Below are positions 15,146 through 22,925 of a DNA stretch of 64,000 bases, one piece after another (position 1 is the stretch's first letter; the number at the start of each line of letters is the position of its first letter). The DNA lies in NCBI GenBank assembly GCA_964242305.1, contig CAXTBB010000025.1, positions 1-64,000 on the forward strand, in the 5' to 3' direction. The notes beneath the pieces are model-generated. The model had not been told where the DNA came from and did no database searches. It saw only the letters and a program-made list of their open reading frames with translations. This DNA is from DATLGB01 sp964242305 (GTDB lineage Bacteria; Actinomycetota; Thermoleophilia; Solirubrobacterales; Solirubrobacteraceae). Made by a program: the position numbers and the translations under genes.

Positions 15146-15805
15146 GGCGCGGGCGGCGGGGGCGGGGGCGGGGTGAGAGGCGGGGGCGGCAGCGCGATGG
15201 CGGTGCTCTCGACGTGCGGCAGAGCCTCGGGTGGGCGCCGCGCGCCGGGGGCGACGGGCGTTCCGCAGGCCCAGCAGAAGCGCGCCTCGCTGCCGAACAG
15301 CTCGCCGCAGTTGGGGCAGGTGCCGCCGATCCCCGGCTCGCGCACGACAAGGCCCTTGCGGTCGTCGAGGATCGCCTCGAGGTCCTTGATCTCGGTGTCG
15401 ACCGCGGCCAGGCGGGCGAGCTTGGCGTCGACGATCGACCGCACCGCGTCGTCGGTGTCGCGCTGGGCGCGGCGGGCCTCGAAGACCATGCCGCCGAGGT
15501 CGCGCAGCAGGACCTCGCGGACGCTGCGCAGGTGGCGCAGCCGGCGGCGCAGCTTGCCGCGGCGGCGGGTCGTCGGGACGGGGCCGACGAGCTTGTCGAG
15601 GTCGGTTCCCGCGGGGATGTCGAGGCCGGTGCCGACGTCCGGCGGAGCCTCCGTCTTGGGCGTTCGCCGCCATCGGGATGGCTTTGGCGGCTCGTGGACC
15701 TGGGTCGCGGCTGCGGGGATCTNNNNNNNNNNCGTCGCCCCCGGGGACCGGGGCGTCGGCGTCCGCGGAGTCCGCGGTCTCTTTGCGTCCAAACAATCCG
15801 CTCAT
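15142..15805 (-). CDS. Zinc-ribbon, coiled-coil hypothetical protein, interrupted by assembly gap
   Basis: About 220 residues. The N-terminus MSGLFGRKETADSADAD is read before the N run at 15723-15732 and the body after it in another frame. The frames agree if the true gap length is a multiple of three, so ten Ns is a placeholder. The body has an Arg-rich region, a predicted coiled coil (VDAKLARLAAVDTEIKDLEA) and a zinc ribbon (CPNCGELF...FCWACGTPV), ending in poly-Pro. The gene overlaps the SPOR gene downstream, and both carry zinc ribbons, so they probably act together. Function unknown. Confidence 0.65.
15723..15732. other. Assembly gap (10 Ns)
   Basis: Ten undetermined bases in the 5' part of the zinc-ribbon gene. 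Reading-frame continuity across the gap needs a length divisible by three, so the real gap is not ten bases. Confidence 0.95.
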
Positions 15806-15870
15806 GGTGAGGCAGGGTGGGGCGATGGCGAGTGCCCCCACCGGAAACGGGTGAGGCTAGGCCGTTGTTC

Positions 15871-16782
15871 CTAAGTTCCCGCTACGTCCCGCCAGGCGGC
15901 CACGACCCGGGCGGCCATGCGGTCGGCGGAGAACAGCTCGGCGCGCGCACGCCCGTCCACGCGCGGATCGGGGTCGGCGAGGATCGGTTCCAATGCTCGC
16001 CTCCAGGCGCCGGCGTCCCAGTTGAAGCAGTGCGCCCCGGGGATCCCACCCAGGGCGACGGGATGGATGCCGACGGGCGTGCCGAGGGCCGGGACGCCGC
16101 AGGCCAGCGCCTCGATGACGGCGAGGCCGAAGCCCTCGTCGATGGACGGCACGAGCACGGCGTTGGCGGCGTTGATCCAGTACGGGACCTCGGCGGGGGC
16201 GACGTTGCCCAGGGTGTGCAGGCGCGTCGTGCCCGCCGCTTCCTGCGCGCGCGGGAACGCCTTCAGGGGCCGGCTGGGGTCGTGGGGGAAGAGCAGGCAG
16301 GGCTCGTCGGGGTCGAGGCCGAGGTGCTCGCGGGCTTCTTGTCTGGGGATGGGGCGCAAGCGCGTGGTGTCGATGCCGACGGGCAGGACGGCGACGGGCC
16401 GGCCGCCGGGGACGTTCGCGCTGAAGGCGCGGCTGACGGCGGCGGTCAGCCTGACGAACGGGAGCACCGCGCGGGTGATCTGCTTCGAGCGGGGATGGAA
16501 GAGGTCGTTGCCGTGCAGGGTGACGACGACCGGGCCGAGCCGGGCGAGCACGGCGGGCCAGGCGGTCAGGCCGAAGTGCGCGTGGACGACGTCGAAGCGC
16601 TGGCCCCTGAAGCGCGTGCGCAGGGTGCGGGTGGCGGCCGCGTAGCCGCCCGGGGGGAACGCGAACAGCTCGACGTCGACGTCATCGCGCCGCTGCAGCG
16701 CCTCGACCTGGTCGCGCACGAAGGAGCCCAGCGCCGGGCGCTCCGGGCTCGGGTACATGTTGGTCACGACCAGCGCGCGCAC
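15871..16782 (-). CDS. Glycosyltransferase family 4
   Basis: A 303-residue GT-B fold enzyme. N-terminal VVTNMYPSPERPALGSFVRD and HAHFGLTAWPAV, VTLHGNDLF in the first domain; donor-site block VPSIDEGFGLAVIEALACG with the conserved Glu pair near residue 225. It transfers an unknown sugar onto a lipid or glycan acceptor. GTG 16782 is chosen because AAGAGA sits directly upstream and residues before it are not family-like. It is slightly short for GT4 (typically 350-400). No surface polysaccharide genes adjoin it. Confidence 0.85.
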   Translation of the reverse strand: MRALVVTNMYPSPERPALGSFVRDQVEALQRRDDVDVELFAFPPGGYAAATRTLRTRFRGQRFDVVHAHFGLTAWPAVLARLGPVVVTLHGNDLFHPRSKQITRAVLPFVRLTAAVSRAFSANVPGGRPVAVLPVGIDTTRLRPIPRQEAREHLGLDPDEPCLLFPHDPSRPLKAFPRAQEAAGTTRLHTLGNVAPAEVPYWINAANAVLVPSIDEGFGLAVIEALACGVPALGTPVGIHPVALGGIPGAHCFNWDAGAWRRALEPILADPDPRVDGRARAELFSADRMAARVVAAWRDVAGT

Positions 16783-16857
16783 TCTCTTGACAGTTTCGCC
16801 GCTGCATCGGCACACCTGCGTCTGGATCCGTCACCCGCGTCGGCGGAGCCTTCCCGC

Positions 16858-17079
16858 ATGGACATCTACGCACTGCTCGGCCGGATCCACGCCGGCCTCA
16901 TCAACCTCCGCCGCGAGAGCGGCCAGGGCACCGTCGAGTACGTCGGGCTCATCCTGCTCATGGCCGTCGTGCTCGCCGGCATCGTCAAGGCCGCCGGGAG
17001 CTACACGGACGACCAGGGCGTTGCCAAGGCCGTCGTCGACAAGCTCCAGAAGGCCATCTCCGGCATCAAGGGCGAGTAG
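16858..17079 (+). CDS. Flp/TadE-type pilin-like peptide
   Basis: A 73-residue protein with a short polar N-terminus followed by GQGTVEYVGLILLMAVVLAG. The glycine before a Glu+5-containing hydrophobic helix resembles the prepilin cleavage/assembly region of Flp and TadE pseudopilins. The C-terminal ~35 residues are charged and helical. No Tad secretion genes are nearby. It is divergent from the glycosyltransferase and 33 bp upstream of murI. Confidence 0.65.
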   Translation: MDIYALLGRIHAGLINLRRESGQGTVEYVGLILLMAVVLAGIVKAAGSYTDDQGVAKAVVDKLQKAISGIKGE

Positions 17080-17112
17080 CCGCGGCGCCGTGCGGGCTGC
17101 GACACTGGCGGC

Positions 17113-18000
17113 GTGCCGGGCGCGCCGACGATCGAGGACCGCCGCCGGCCCGTCGGGGTGTTCGACTCCGGGGTCGGCGGGCTCACGGTGCTCCACGAGC
17201 TGCTGGTGTCGCTGCCGCACGAGGACTTCCTCTACCTGGGGGACACGGCGCGCTTCCCGTACGGAACGCGCGCGCCCGAGGAGCTGCAGGGCTTCGCGCT
17301 GCACGTCGCCTCGGAGCTGGTCGACCGTGGCGCGAAGCTGCTGGTGGTCGCCTGCAACTCGGCGACGGCCGCCGCCGGCGCGCTGCTCGAGCAGCGCTTC
17401 GGTGGCGAGGACGGCATCGACGTCATCACCGTCGTCGGCCCGGAGGCGCAGGCGGCCGCCGTCTCCACGCGCACGGGCCGGGTCGGGCTGCTGGCCACCC
17501 CGGCCACCGTCGCCTCCGGCGCCTACGAGCGCGCGCTCGCCGCCGCCGACCCGCACCTGCGCCTGACCGCCGTCGCGTGCCCCGATCTGGCGCCGATCAT
17601 CCAGGCCGGCTTCCCGTTCGACGACGAGGTCGTGCGCACGGTGCGCGCGTACTGCGAGCCGCTGCGCGACGCGCGCGTGGACACGGTCATCCTCGGCTGC
17701 ACGCACTATCCGCTCATCCGCCCGATGATCCAGCGCATGCTCGGCCGCGACGTCACCCTGATCACGCCCGGCCAGGCCATCGCCCGCCGGGTCGAGTGCG
17801 CGCTGTCGGCCCGCGGGCTGGACTCCGACGCCGCCGGCGAGGGCGACTACCGCTTCCTGTGCACGGCCGGGACGGACGACTTCCGCGCGCTCGGCACCCA
17901 CTTCCTCCAGCTCCCGCTGGGCGACGTCGAGCACATCGATTCCTCGCTTCGCTCGGAAGACGCGGCCGACACCGTCCTCCTCGACCTCCCGCGGCTGTGA
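17113..18000 (+). CDS. murI: Glutamate racemase
   Basis: A 295-residue cofactor-independent racemase that makes D-glutamate for peptidoglycan. Motifs: GVFDSGVGGLTVL at the N-terminus, the first catalytic Cys in VACNSAT, the second in ILGCTHYPL, and LGDTARFPYG. GTG start. It overlaps rph by 4 bp (GTGA), making a murI-rph-rdgB unit that is common in actinobacteria. Confidence 0.95.
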   Translation: MPGAPTIEDRRRPVGVFDSGVGGLTVLHELLVSLPHEDFLYLGDTARFPYGTRAPEELQGFALHVASELVDRGAKLLVVACNSATAAAGALLEQRFGGEDGIDVITVVGPEAQAAAVSTRTGRVGLLATPATVASGAYERALAAADPHLRLTAVACPDLAPIIQAGFPFDDEVVRTVRAYCEPLRDARVDTVILGCTHYPLIRPMIQRMLGRDVTLITPGQAIARRVECALSARGLDSDAAGEGDYRFLCTAGTDDFRALGTHFLQLPLGDVEHIDSSLRSEDAADTVLLDLPRL

Positions 18001-18713
18001 CCCGCTCCTACGACCGCGCGCCCGACGGCCTGCGCCCCGTGACCATCGAGGCCGGCTTCGTCCGCACCGCTACCGGCTCGGCGCTGATCTCATGCGGCGA
18101 GACGCGCGTGATCTGCACCGCCTCCGTCCAGGAGTCGGTCCCGCGCTGGATGGCGGGCCGCGGCCAGGGCTGGGTGACCGCCGAGTACGGGATGCTCCCC
18201 GCCTCCACCGGCGACCGCAAGCAGCGCGACATCTCCAGGGGCAAGGCGGACGGCCGCAGCGTCGAGATCCAGCGGCTGATCGGCCGCTCCCTGCGCGGGG
18301 TGATCGACTTCGCCGGCCTCGGGGAACGCACCGTCTACGTCGACTGCGACGTCCTCCAGGCCGACGGCGGCACCCGCTGCGCCTCGATAACCGGCGGCTT
18401 CGTCGCCCTCGAGCTCGCGCTCAAGCGACTCGTCGCCGAAGGCAAGCTGACCACCGTGCCGCTGACGGGCAGCGTCGCGGCCGTCTCCTGCGGGATCGTC
18501 GACGGCGTCCCCCTGCTCGACCTCGACTACCCCGAGGACTCCTCCGCTGAGGTCGACGCCAACGTCGTCATGACCGGCGACGGCGGCCTCGTCGAGGTCC
18601 AGGCCACCGCCGAGCGCACCCCGCTCTCCCGCGCCCACCTCGACGACCTGCTCGCCCTCGCCGAAGGCGGCATCGCGACCCTCCGCGCCGCTCAGGCGGC
18701 CGCAGCCGCATGA
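17997..18713 (+). CDS. rph: Ribonuclease PH
   Basis: A 238-residue phosphorolytic 3'-5' exoribonuclease that trims tRNA 3' ends. Opening motif DRAPDGLRPVTIEAGF; GRGQGWVTAEYGMLPAST; DVLQADGGTRCASITG; LDYPEDSSAEVDANVVM near the catalytic Asp residues. GTG start overlaps the murI stop. Full length for the family. Confidence 0.95.
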   Translation: MTRSYDRAPDGLRPVTIEAGFVRTATGSALISCGETRVICTASVQESVPRWMAGRGQGWVTAEYGMLPASTGDRKQRDISRGKADGRSVEIQRLIGRSLRGVIDFAGLGERTVYVDCDVLQADGGTRCASITGGFVALELALKRLVAEGKLTTVPLTGSVAAVSCGIVDGVPLLDLDYPEDSSAEVDANVVMTGDGGLVEVQATAERTPLSRAHLDDLLALAEGGIATLRAAQAAAAA

Positions 18714-18810
18714 CCCCGCCGGCCCGCCGCCTCCGCGCCGCGCCCGGGGCGACGGGCCGCCGCCCCGCTGGCGGCGGCGCGATCTCATTACCGCGCGGAG
18801 CGAGGCGCGC

Positions 18811-19374
18811 GTGATCCTTGCCAGCCACAACGCGCACAAGGTGCGGGAGTTCGCGCGGCTGCTGGAGGGCGTCTCGGTCGACGCGCTGCCGGAGGGTGCG
18901 CCCGTCCCCGAGGAGACCGGCACCACCTTCGCCGAGAACGCGCTGATCAAGGCGCGCGCCGCCCACGCCGCCACCGACCGGGCGGCGATCGCCGACGACT
19001 CCGGGATCGGCGCCGAGGTGCTCGACTGGGCTCCGGGGGTCCGCTCGGCCCGCTACGCCGGGGAGGGTGCGTCCGACGAGGAGAACCTCGCCAAGTTCAT
19101 CGCCGAGGTCCCCGCCGGCACCCCGCTCCGGTACACGTGCGTCATCGCCCACCTCTCTGCCGACGGGACGGAGACGCTCTTCGAGGGCACCTGCGACGGC
19201 GTCATGGCCGCGGAGCGCTCCGGCGAGCGCGGGTTCGGCTACGACCCCGTCTTCGCACTCCAGGACGGCCGCACGATGGCCGACCTGGACGACGACGAGA
19301 AGGACGCGATCTCGCACCGGGGCATCGCCGCCCGCGCGTTGAGGGACTGGCTCGCGCGCGCCGCTCAGGCGTAG
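18811..19374 (+). CDS. rdgB: Non-canonical purine NTP pyrophosphatase (RdgB/HAM1)
   Basis: A 187-residue house-cleaning enzyme that hydrolyses dITP and XTP to monophosphates. Motifs: ILASHNAHKVREF at the start, IADDSGIGAEVL, GFGYDPVF and SHRGIAARAL at the end. GTG start. The 97-bp gap after rph is extremely GC-rich with short inverted repeats (for example GCCGCC/GGCGGC) and no recognisable coding content. Confidence 0.93.
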   Translation: MILASHNAHKVREFARLLEGVSVDALPEGAPVPEETGTTFAENALIKARAAHAATDRAAIADDSGIGAEVLDWAPGVRSARYAGEGASDEENLAKFIAEVPAGTPLRYTCVIAHLSADGTETLFEGTCDGVMAAERSGERGFGYDPVFALQDGRTMADLDDDEKDAISHRGIAARALRDWLARAAQA

Positions 19375-19391
19375 GCGCCGGCCGGTTGCTC

Positions 19392-19510
19392 TAGCGACCA
19401 GACGTCAGAGGTTCTCGTTTGTGCGGACGTCCTGGGCGCTATAGCGACCAAGACGTCCGCAGAAGTGATCCGCGGCCTCCCGTCTCACTCCTCATTGCCG
19501 CAGTTGTCGT
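19392..19510. repeat. Structured intergenic repeat, copy 1
   Basis: The core hairpin spans 19423-19460: an 18-base arm GCGGACGTCCTGGGCGCT pairs with AGCGACCAAGACGTCCGC with two wobble-type mismatches. It is followed by GAAGTGA and a second small stem (GTGA/TCAC), then TGCCGCAGTT. The same order of parts occurs at 58114-58200. A partial duplicate of one arm (TAGCGACCAGACGTC) lies just upstream at 19392. Noncoding in both locations. Confidence 0.7.
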
Positions 19511-19521
19511 GAACCGCGGCG

Positions 19522-19668
19522 TCAGCGCAGGTTGATCGCGGCGGACAGGCCGACGGCGGCGAGTGTCCCGGCGTAGCCGATGTAGCCGTCGATCAGCAGG
19601 ATCAGCGCGGCGACGAGGCACAGGCCGACGGTGATGAGCCAGGCGAGGCGGGAGAGGTCCACGCGCAT
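19522..19668 (-). CDS. Small single/two-helix membrane protein (48 aa)
   Basis: A 48-residue frame beginning MRVDLSRLAWLITVGLC and containing two hydrophobic stretches separated by IDGYIGYAG, ending AINLR. Codon use is GC-biased at third positions as in neighbouring genes, and the composition is clearly membrane-like. Its ATG is 16 bp from the divergent ATG of the next gene. Function unknown. Confidence 0.6.
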   Translation of the reverse strand: MRVDLSRLAWLITVGLCLVAALILLIDGYIGYAGTLAAVGLSAAINLR

Positions 19669-19684
19669 ATCTTTAGTCACCGCG

Positions 19685-20050
19685 ATGACGGCTGCGCTCG
19701 AACCCGCCCTGGCGGCGGCCTACGTCCACGAGCTGTCCGCCGACGTGCGGGCGGTCGTGGTCCTCGACGCGGACGGCGAACGGCTGAGTGGACCAGAGCA
19801 CCTCGCGGCCCCGGCCGGCGCGCTGACAGCGGTGCTCTCCGCCGGGATCGTCGTCACGGACGCGGGCGTCGTCTGGGTCGCCCGGGGACCCGAGCTGACC
19901 CTCGTCGCGCTCGCCGGCCCGACCGCCCAGACCGGCGCGACGGGCCTCGACATCGCCGCCGCGGCGGGCGCCACAACAGCGGTGGAGGCGGTCAAGAACC
20001 CTTCACCTGAGCTAAAAACCGCCGTCGAACGGTTGCTTACCGCGTCCTGA
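19685..20050 (+). CDS. Roadblock/LC7-like small protein
   Basis: A 121-residue protein resembling the roadblock/LC7 fold (VRAVVVLDADGERLSGPEHL then VLSAGIVVTDAGVVWVAR). In actinobacteria such proteins often modulate small GTPases, but no GTPase gene is adjacent. ATG 19685 is chosen; TTTAGT lies 7 nt upstream. Longer upstream frames would overlap the divergent small membrane gene. Family assignment is by pattern only. Confidence 0.55.
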   Translation: MTAALEPALAAAYVHELSADVRAVVVLDADGERLSGPEHLAAPAGALTAVLSAGIVVTDAGVVWVARGPELTLVALAGPTAQTGATGLDIAAAAGATTAVEAVKNPSPELKTAVERLLTAS

Positions 20051-20131
20051 TCGGGCCAAAAAAGCCGCTGTTTGCGGGATCTCGTGCGATTTGGCTCTAA
20101 ACCGTCCTTCGGAGCCGTCCGCAGCCCCTGT

Positions 20132-20137
20132 TAGCTT
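20132..20137 (+). promoter_or_regulatory. Putative -10 box (TAGCTT) for the HU gene
   Basis: TGTTAGCTT lies about 47 nt before the HU start, giving a normal 5' leader. The leader carries a strong purine-rich ribosome-binding site (GAGAAGGAGAG, ending 8 nt before the ATG), unlike the many leaderless genes in this window. Confidence 0.35.
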
Positions 20138-20183
20138 CGCCGACTGCCCAACACCCGGCTCACCGGGAGAAGGAGAGTTCAGA

Positions 20184-20456
20184 ATGTCGAAGCAGGAGTT
20201 CGTTGACAAGGTCGCGTCGGATACGGGCCTGTCCAAGAAGGATGCCGGTGCCGCCGTCGATTCCGTCCTCAGCACCATCGAGGGCGAGCTGAAGGGTGGT
20301 GGCGAGGTTGCGTTCACCGGGTTCGGGAAGTTCCACGTCGCCGAGCGCGGTGCTCGCGAGGGTCGCAACCCCCGCACGGGCGAGACCATGCAGATCGCCG
20401 CGACCAAGGTCCCGCGCTTCACGGCCGGCTCCGGCCTCAAGAAGGCCATCAAGTAG
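20184..20456 (+). CDS. hup: HU-family DNA-binding protein
   Basis: A 90-residue nucleoid protein. Opens MSKQEFVDKVASDTGLSKKD; the DNA-binding arm is RNPRTGETMQIAAT; ends SGLKKAIK. The Lys/Ala-rich C-terminal extension of mycobacterial HupB is absent. A strong ribosome-binding site precedes it and a GC-rich hairpin follows the stop. Confidence 0.95.
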   Translation: MSKQEFVDKVASDTGLSKKDAGAAVDSVLSTIEGELKGGGEVAFTGFGKFHVAERGAREGRNPRTGETMQIAATKVPRFTAGSGLKKAIK

Positions 20457-20468
20457 GACGTCGTGCAC

Positions 20469-20503
20469 CGGGCCACGGCGGCGCTTCACGCCGCCGCGGC
20501 CCG
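20469..20503 (+). terminator. GC-rich hairpin terminator after HU
   Basis: A 15-base arm (20469-20483) pairs with 20489-20503 with one mismatch around a 5-base loop. It begins 12 bp after the HU stop. No T tract follows, as is usual in high-GC actinobacteria. Confidence 0.6.
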
Positions 20504-20517
20504 CACGCGCGAACCGC

Positions 20518-21336
20518 ATGACCCCGCCCCACTTCGGCGACCGACTCGCCGCCGCCGTCGCCGCGCGCGAGTCGCAGATCGTCTGCGGGCTCGACCCCGA
20601 CCCCGCCAAGCTCTGGCCGGGCGTCGCCGACGTCGCCGAGCACTGCCGCGCCGTCATCGCCGCGACGGCCCCCGCCCTCGTCGCCGTCAAGCCTCAGCTG
20701 GCCTGCTTCGAGCGCCTCGGCGCCGACGGCCCGGCCGCCCTTCACGCGGCCGTCGCCACCGCCCACGACCACGACCTGCTCGTCATCCTCGACGGCAAGC
20801 GCGGCGACGTCCCCGTGACCGCCGCCGTCTACGCCGAGGCGCTCGCGAGCGGCGATGCCATCACCGTCAACCCGCTGCTCGGCCGCGACTCGCTCGAGCC
20901 CTACGTCGACGGCCCGTCCGCGCCCTTCCTGCTCGTGCGCACCTCCAACCCCGGCGCGGCGGACCTCATGGACGCCGAGCTCAAGGACGGCGGGCGCGTG
21001 TGGGAGCGCCTCGCGAGCCTCGCGGACGGCCTTGGCACGCCCGGCCCGGCCTCCGGCCTCAAGGACGTCGGGGCCGTCACCGGCGCCACCGAGCCCGCGC
21101 ACCTCGCCCGCATGCGCGAGCTGATGCCGCACACCCCCTTCCTGCTGCCCGGCATCGGCGCCCAGGGCGGGGACGTCAGCACCCTCGGCCCGGCCTTCGC
21201 GCCCGGCCGGGCCGGCGGCCTCGTGACCGCCTCGCGCTCGATCGTCAACGCCTACGACGCGGCCGGCGGCGACCCCGGCGAGGCCGCTCGCGCCGAGGCG
21301 GAGCGGTTGCGCGCGCAAGCGTGGGACCTGGCCTGA
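20518..21336 (+). CDS. pyrF: Orotidine 5'-phosphate decarboxylase (type 2)
   Basis: A 272-residue enzyme that decarboxylates OMP to UMP. The catalytic motif is LDGKRGDVP near residue 90; substrate contacts appear in CGLDPDPAKLWPG and LLPGIGAQGGDV. The length and CGLDPDP opening match the longer type-2 PyrF of actinobacteria rather than the short enterobacterial type. No other pyr genes are in the window. Confidence 0.93.
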   Translation: MTPPHFGDRLAAAVAARESQIVCGLDPDPAKLWPGVADVAEHCRAVIAATAPALVAVKPQLACFERLGADGPAALHAAVATAHDHDLLVILDGKRGDVPVTAAVYAEALASGDAITVNPLLGRDSLEPYVDGPSAPFLLVRTSNPGAADLMDAELKDGGRVWERLASLADGLGTPGPASGLKDVGAVTGATEPAHLARMRELMPHTPFLLPGIGAQGGDVSTLGPAFAPGRAGGLVTASRSIVNAYDAAGGDPGEAARAEAERLRAQAWDLA

Positions 21337-21353
21337 GCCGCCGCGTCCGCGCC

Positions 21354-21359
21354 TACCCT
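21354..21359 (+). promoter_or_regulatory. Putative -10 box (TACCCT) upstream of the LysM-peptidase operon
   Basis: TACCCT lies 8 nt before an ATG at 21368 that opens a 16-codon frame ending at the GTG start of the LysM gene (GTGA overlap). This suggests a leaderless transcript beginning with a tiny leader frame coupled to the LysM gene. Confidence 0.3.
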
Positions 21360-21414
21360 TCACGGCGATGATCGTGCAGCATCAGGCCAGGGGCGGCCGA
21401 AGGCCGGCACGGGC

Positions 21415-21729
21415 GTGACTCCGGCCCGCGTCCTCGCGCCGGTCGCCCTGGTGGTCGCCGCGATCGCGCTGTTCGCGGTCGTCACCTCCGGCTCCGACGC
21501 GACGGACGAGCAGTCCGCGTCGCCGGCCGCCACGGCGACCCCCGCCGCGAAGGCGACGAAGACCGCCACGCCGGGACCCACCACCAAGAGCACCTACACG
21601 GTCAAGCCGGGGGACACCCCCTCCGGCATCGCCGAGAAGGAGGGCGTCGACGTCGACGACCTGCTGAAGGCCAACCCGGACGTCGACCCCGACGCGCTCA
21701 CCGTCGGGGACGAGCTCAAGCTGCCGTGA
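21415..21729 (+). CDS. LysM-domain membrane-anchored protein
   Basis: A 104-residue protein: an N-terminal membrane helix (about residues 7-23), an Ala/Thr/Pro linker, and a single C-terminal LysM domain (YTVKPGDTPSGIAEK...LTVGDELKLP). LysM binds peptidoglycan N-acetylglucosamine. Overlaps the start of the D,D-carboxypeptidase by 4 bp, so a cell-wall role with that enzyme is likely. GTG start; the 16-codon frame at 21368-21418 ends on it. Confidence 0.82.
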   Translation: MTPARVLAPVALVVAAIALFAVVTSGSDATDEQSASPAATATPAAKATKTATPGPTTKSTYTVKPGDTPSGIAEKEGVDVDDLLKANPDVDPDALTVGDELKLP

Positions 21730-22925
21730 AGCGCGTCGCGGTCGTCCTCGCGCTGCTGCTGCCCGCGACGGCGAGCGCCGCCGAGCGTCCCGTCATCGCC
21801 GCCCCCGAGGCGATCGTGGTCGACGCCCAGACCGGTGACGTCGCCTTCTCCAAGGACCCCGACGACCGCCGACCGATCGCCTCGACCACGAAGCTGATGA
21901 CGGCGCTGCTCACCCTCGAGCACGGCGGTCTGCGCGACACCGTCACAGCCCCGCGCTACCGCGCCGCGCCCGCCGAGGTCGTCCTCGGGCTCACCAAGGG
22001 CGAGCAGATCAAGGAGATCGACCTGCTGCGGGCGCTGCTGGTCATCTCCGCCAACGACAGCGCCGTCGCCCTCGCCACCCACATCGGCGGCGACGTCCCC
22101 ACCTTCGTCAACGAGATGAACCGGCGCGCGCAGCAGCTCGGCCTCTCCAACACGCACTATGCGAACCCGATCGGCCTCGACGACCCCGGCAACTACTCCA
22201 GCGCCCGCGACCTGGCCAGGCTGACCCGCACGCTGCGCAAGTACAAGGTCTTCCGGCACATCGTCAACACGAACTCGCTGACGTTGGCGAGCGGCACCAA
22301 CCACAACACGCTCGTCAACCGCAACACCCTGCTCGCCGAGTACCCCTGGATCGACGGCGTCAAGACGGGCTACACCTCCAGCGCGGGCAACGTGCTGGTC
22401 GCGAGCGGCACCAAGCGCGGCGTCCACCTGATCGCCGTCGTCATCGGCGCCACGAGCAAGGCGGCCCGCAACCAGCAGGCCGTCCAGCTGCTCACGTACG
22501 GGTTCACCAAGTACCGGCTCGCGCGGACGCGCGCCGTCGCCGGCGCCCGCATGGCCAGCGTCCCCATCCGCAACCGGCCCGGAGCCGACCTCCCCGTCGT
22601 CGCGGAGAGCAGCGTGCGCAAGGTCAAGCGCGTCACGGAGGACTTCACGTACGAGCAGCAGCTCCCCAAGTCCGTGGCGGGACCGATCCGCTACGGCCAG
22701 CCGATCGGCAAGCTGATCGTCAAGCTGCGCGGGCGCAAGGTCGCCACCGTCCCCCTGACCGCGGACCTCGAGATCCCGAAGGCGAGCGCGGCCCGGCGCA
22801 CGCAGGACTTCGTCACGCAACCATGGACGCTGATCGTGGTCGGTGCCATCCTCGTCATCGCCGCGCTGCTCACCCAGCGCCGTCCGCCACCACGGCGAGC
22901 GACCCCCCGGGAGGACCCCGCGTGA
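21726..22925 (+). CDS. D-alanyl-D-alanine carboxypeptidase (S11, DacA/PBP5-like)
   Basis: A 399-residue serine peptidase that trims pentapeptide side chains of peptidoglycan. Signal peptide (residues 1-18, cleaved near ASAAE). Active-site motifs: STTK (SxxK) near residue 54, SAN (SxN) near 110, KTG near 220. A C-terminal membrane helix (about 365-385) and Arg/Pro-rich tail anchor it, in place of the usual amphipathic anchor. GTG start, overlapping LysM upstream and pfkB downstream by 4 bp each. Confidence 0.92.
   Translation: MKRVAVVLALLLPATASAAERPVIAAPEAIVVDAQTGDVAFSKDPDDRRPIASTTKLMTALLTLEHGGLRDTVTAPRYRAAPAEVVLGLTKGEQIKEIDLLRALLVISANDSAVALATHIGGDVPTFVNEMNRRAQQLGLSNTHYANPIGLDDPGNYSSARDLARLTRTLRKYKVFRHIVNTNSLTLASGTNHNTLVNRNTLLAEYPWIDGVKTGYTSSAGNVLVASGTKRGVHLIAVVIGATSKAARNQQAVQLLTYGFTKYRLARTRAVAGARMASVPIRNRPGADLPVVAESSVRKVKRVTEDFTYEQQLPKSVAGPIRYGQPIGKLIVKLRGRKVATVPLTADLEIPKASAARRTQDFVTQPWTLIVVGAILVIAALLTQRRPPPRRATPREDPA

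Noticed and set aside
14402..15841. One continuous reading frame joining the two zinc-ribbon genes
   Set aside because: The middle part is Arg/Pro-rich out-of-frame translation; two separate genes with an ATGA overlap and zinc ribbons each explain the region.
19439..19621. 60-codon frame on the minus strand over the structured repeat
   Set aside because: Arg-rich and spans the noncoding repeat; the small membrane gene at 19522-19668 in another frame is far more convincing.
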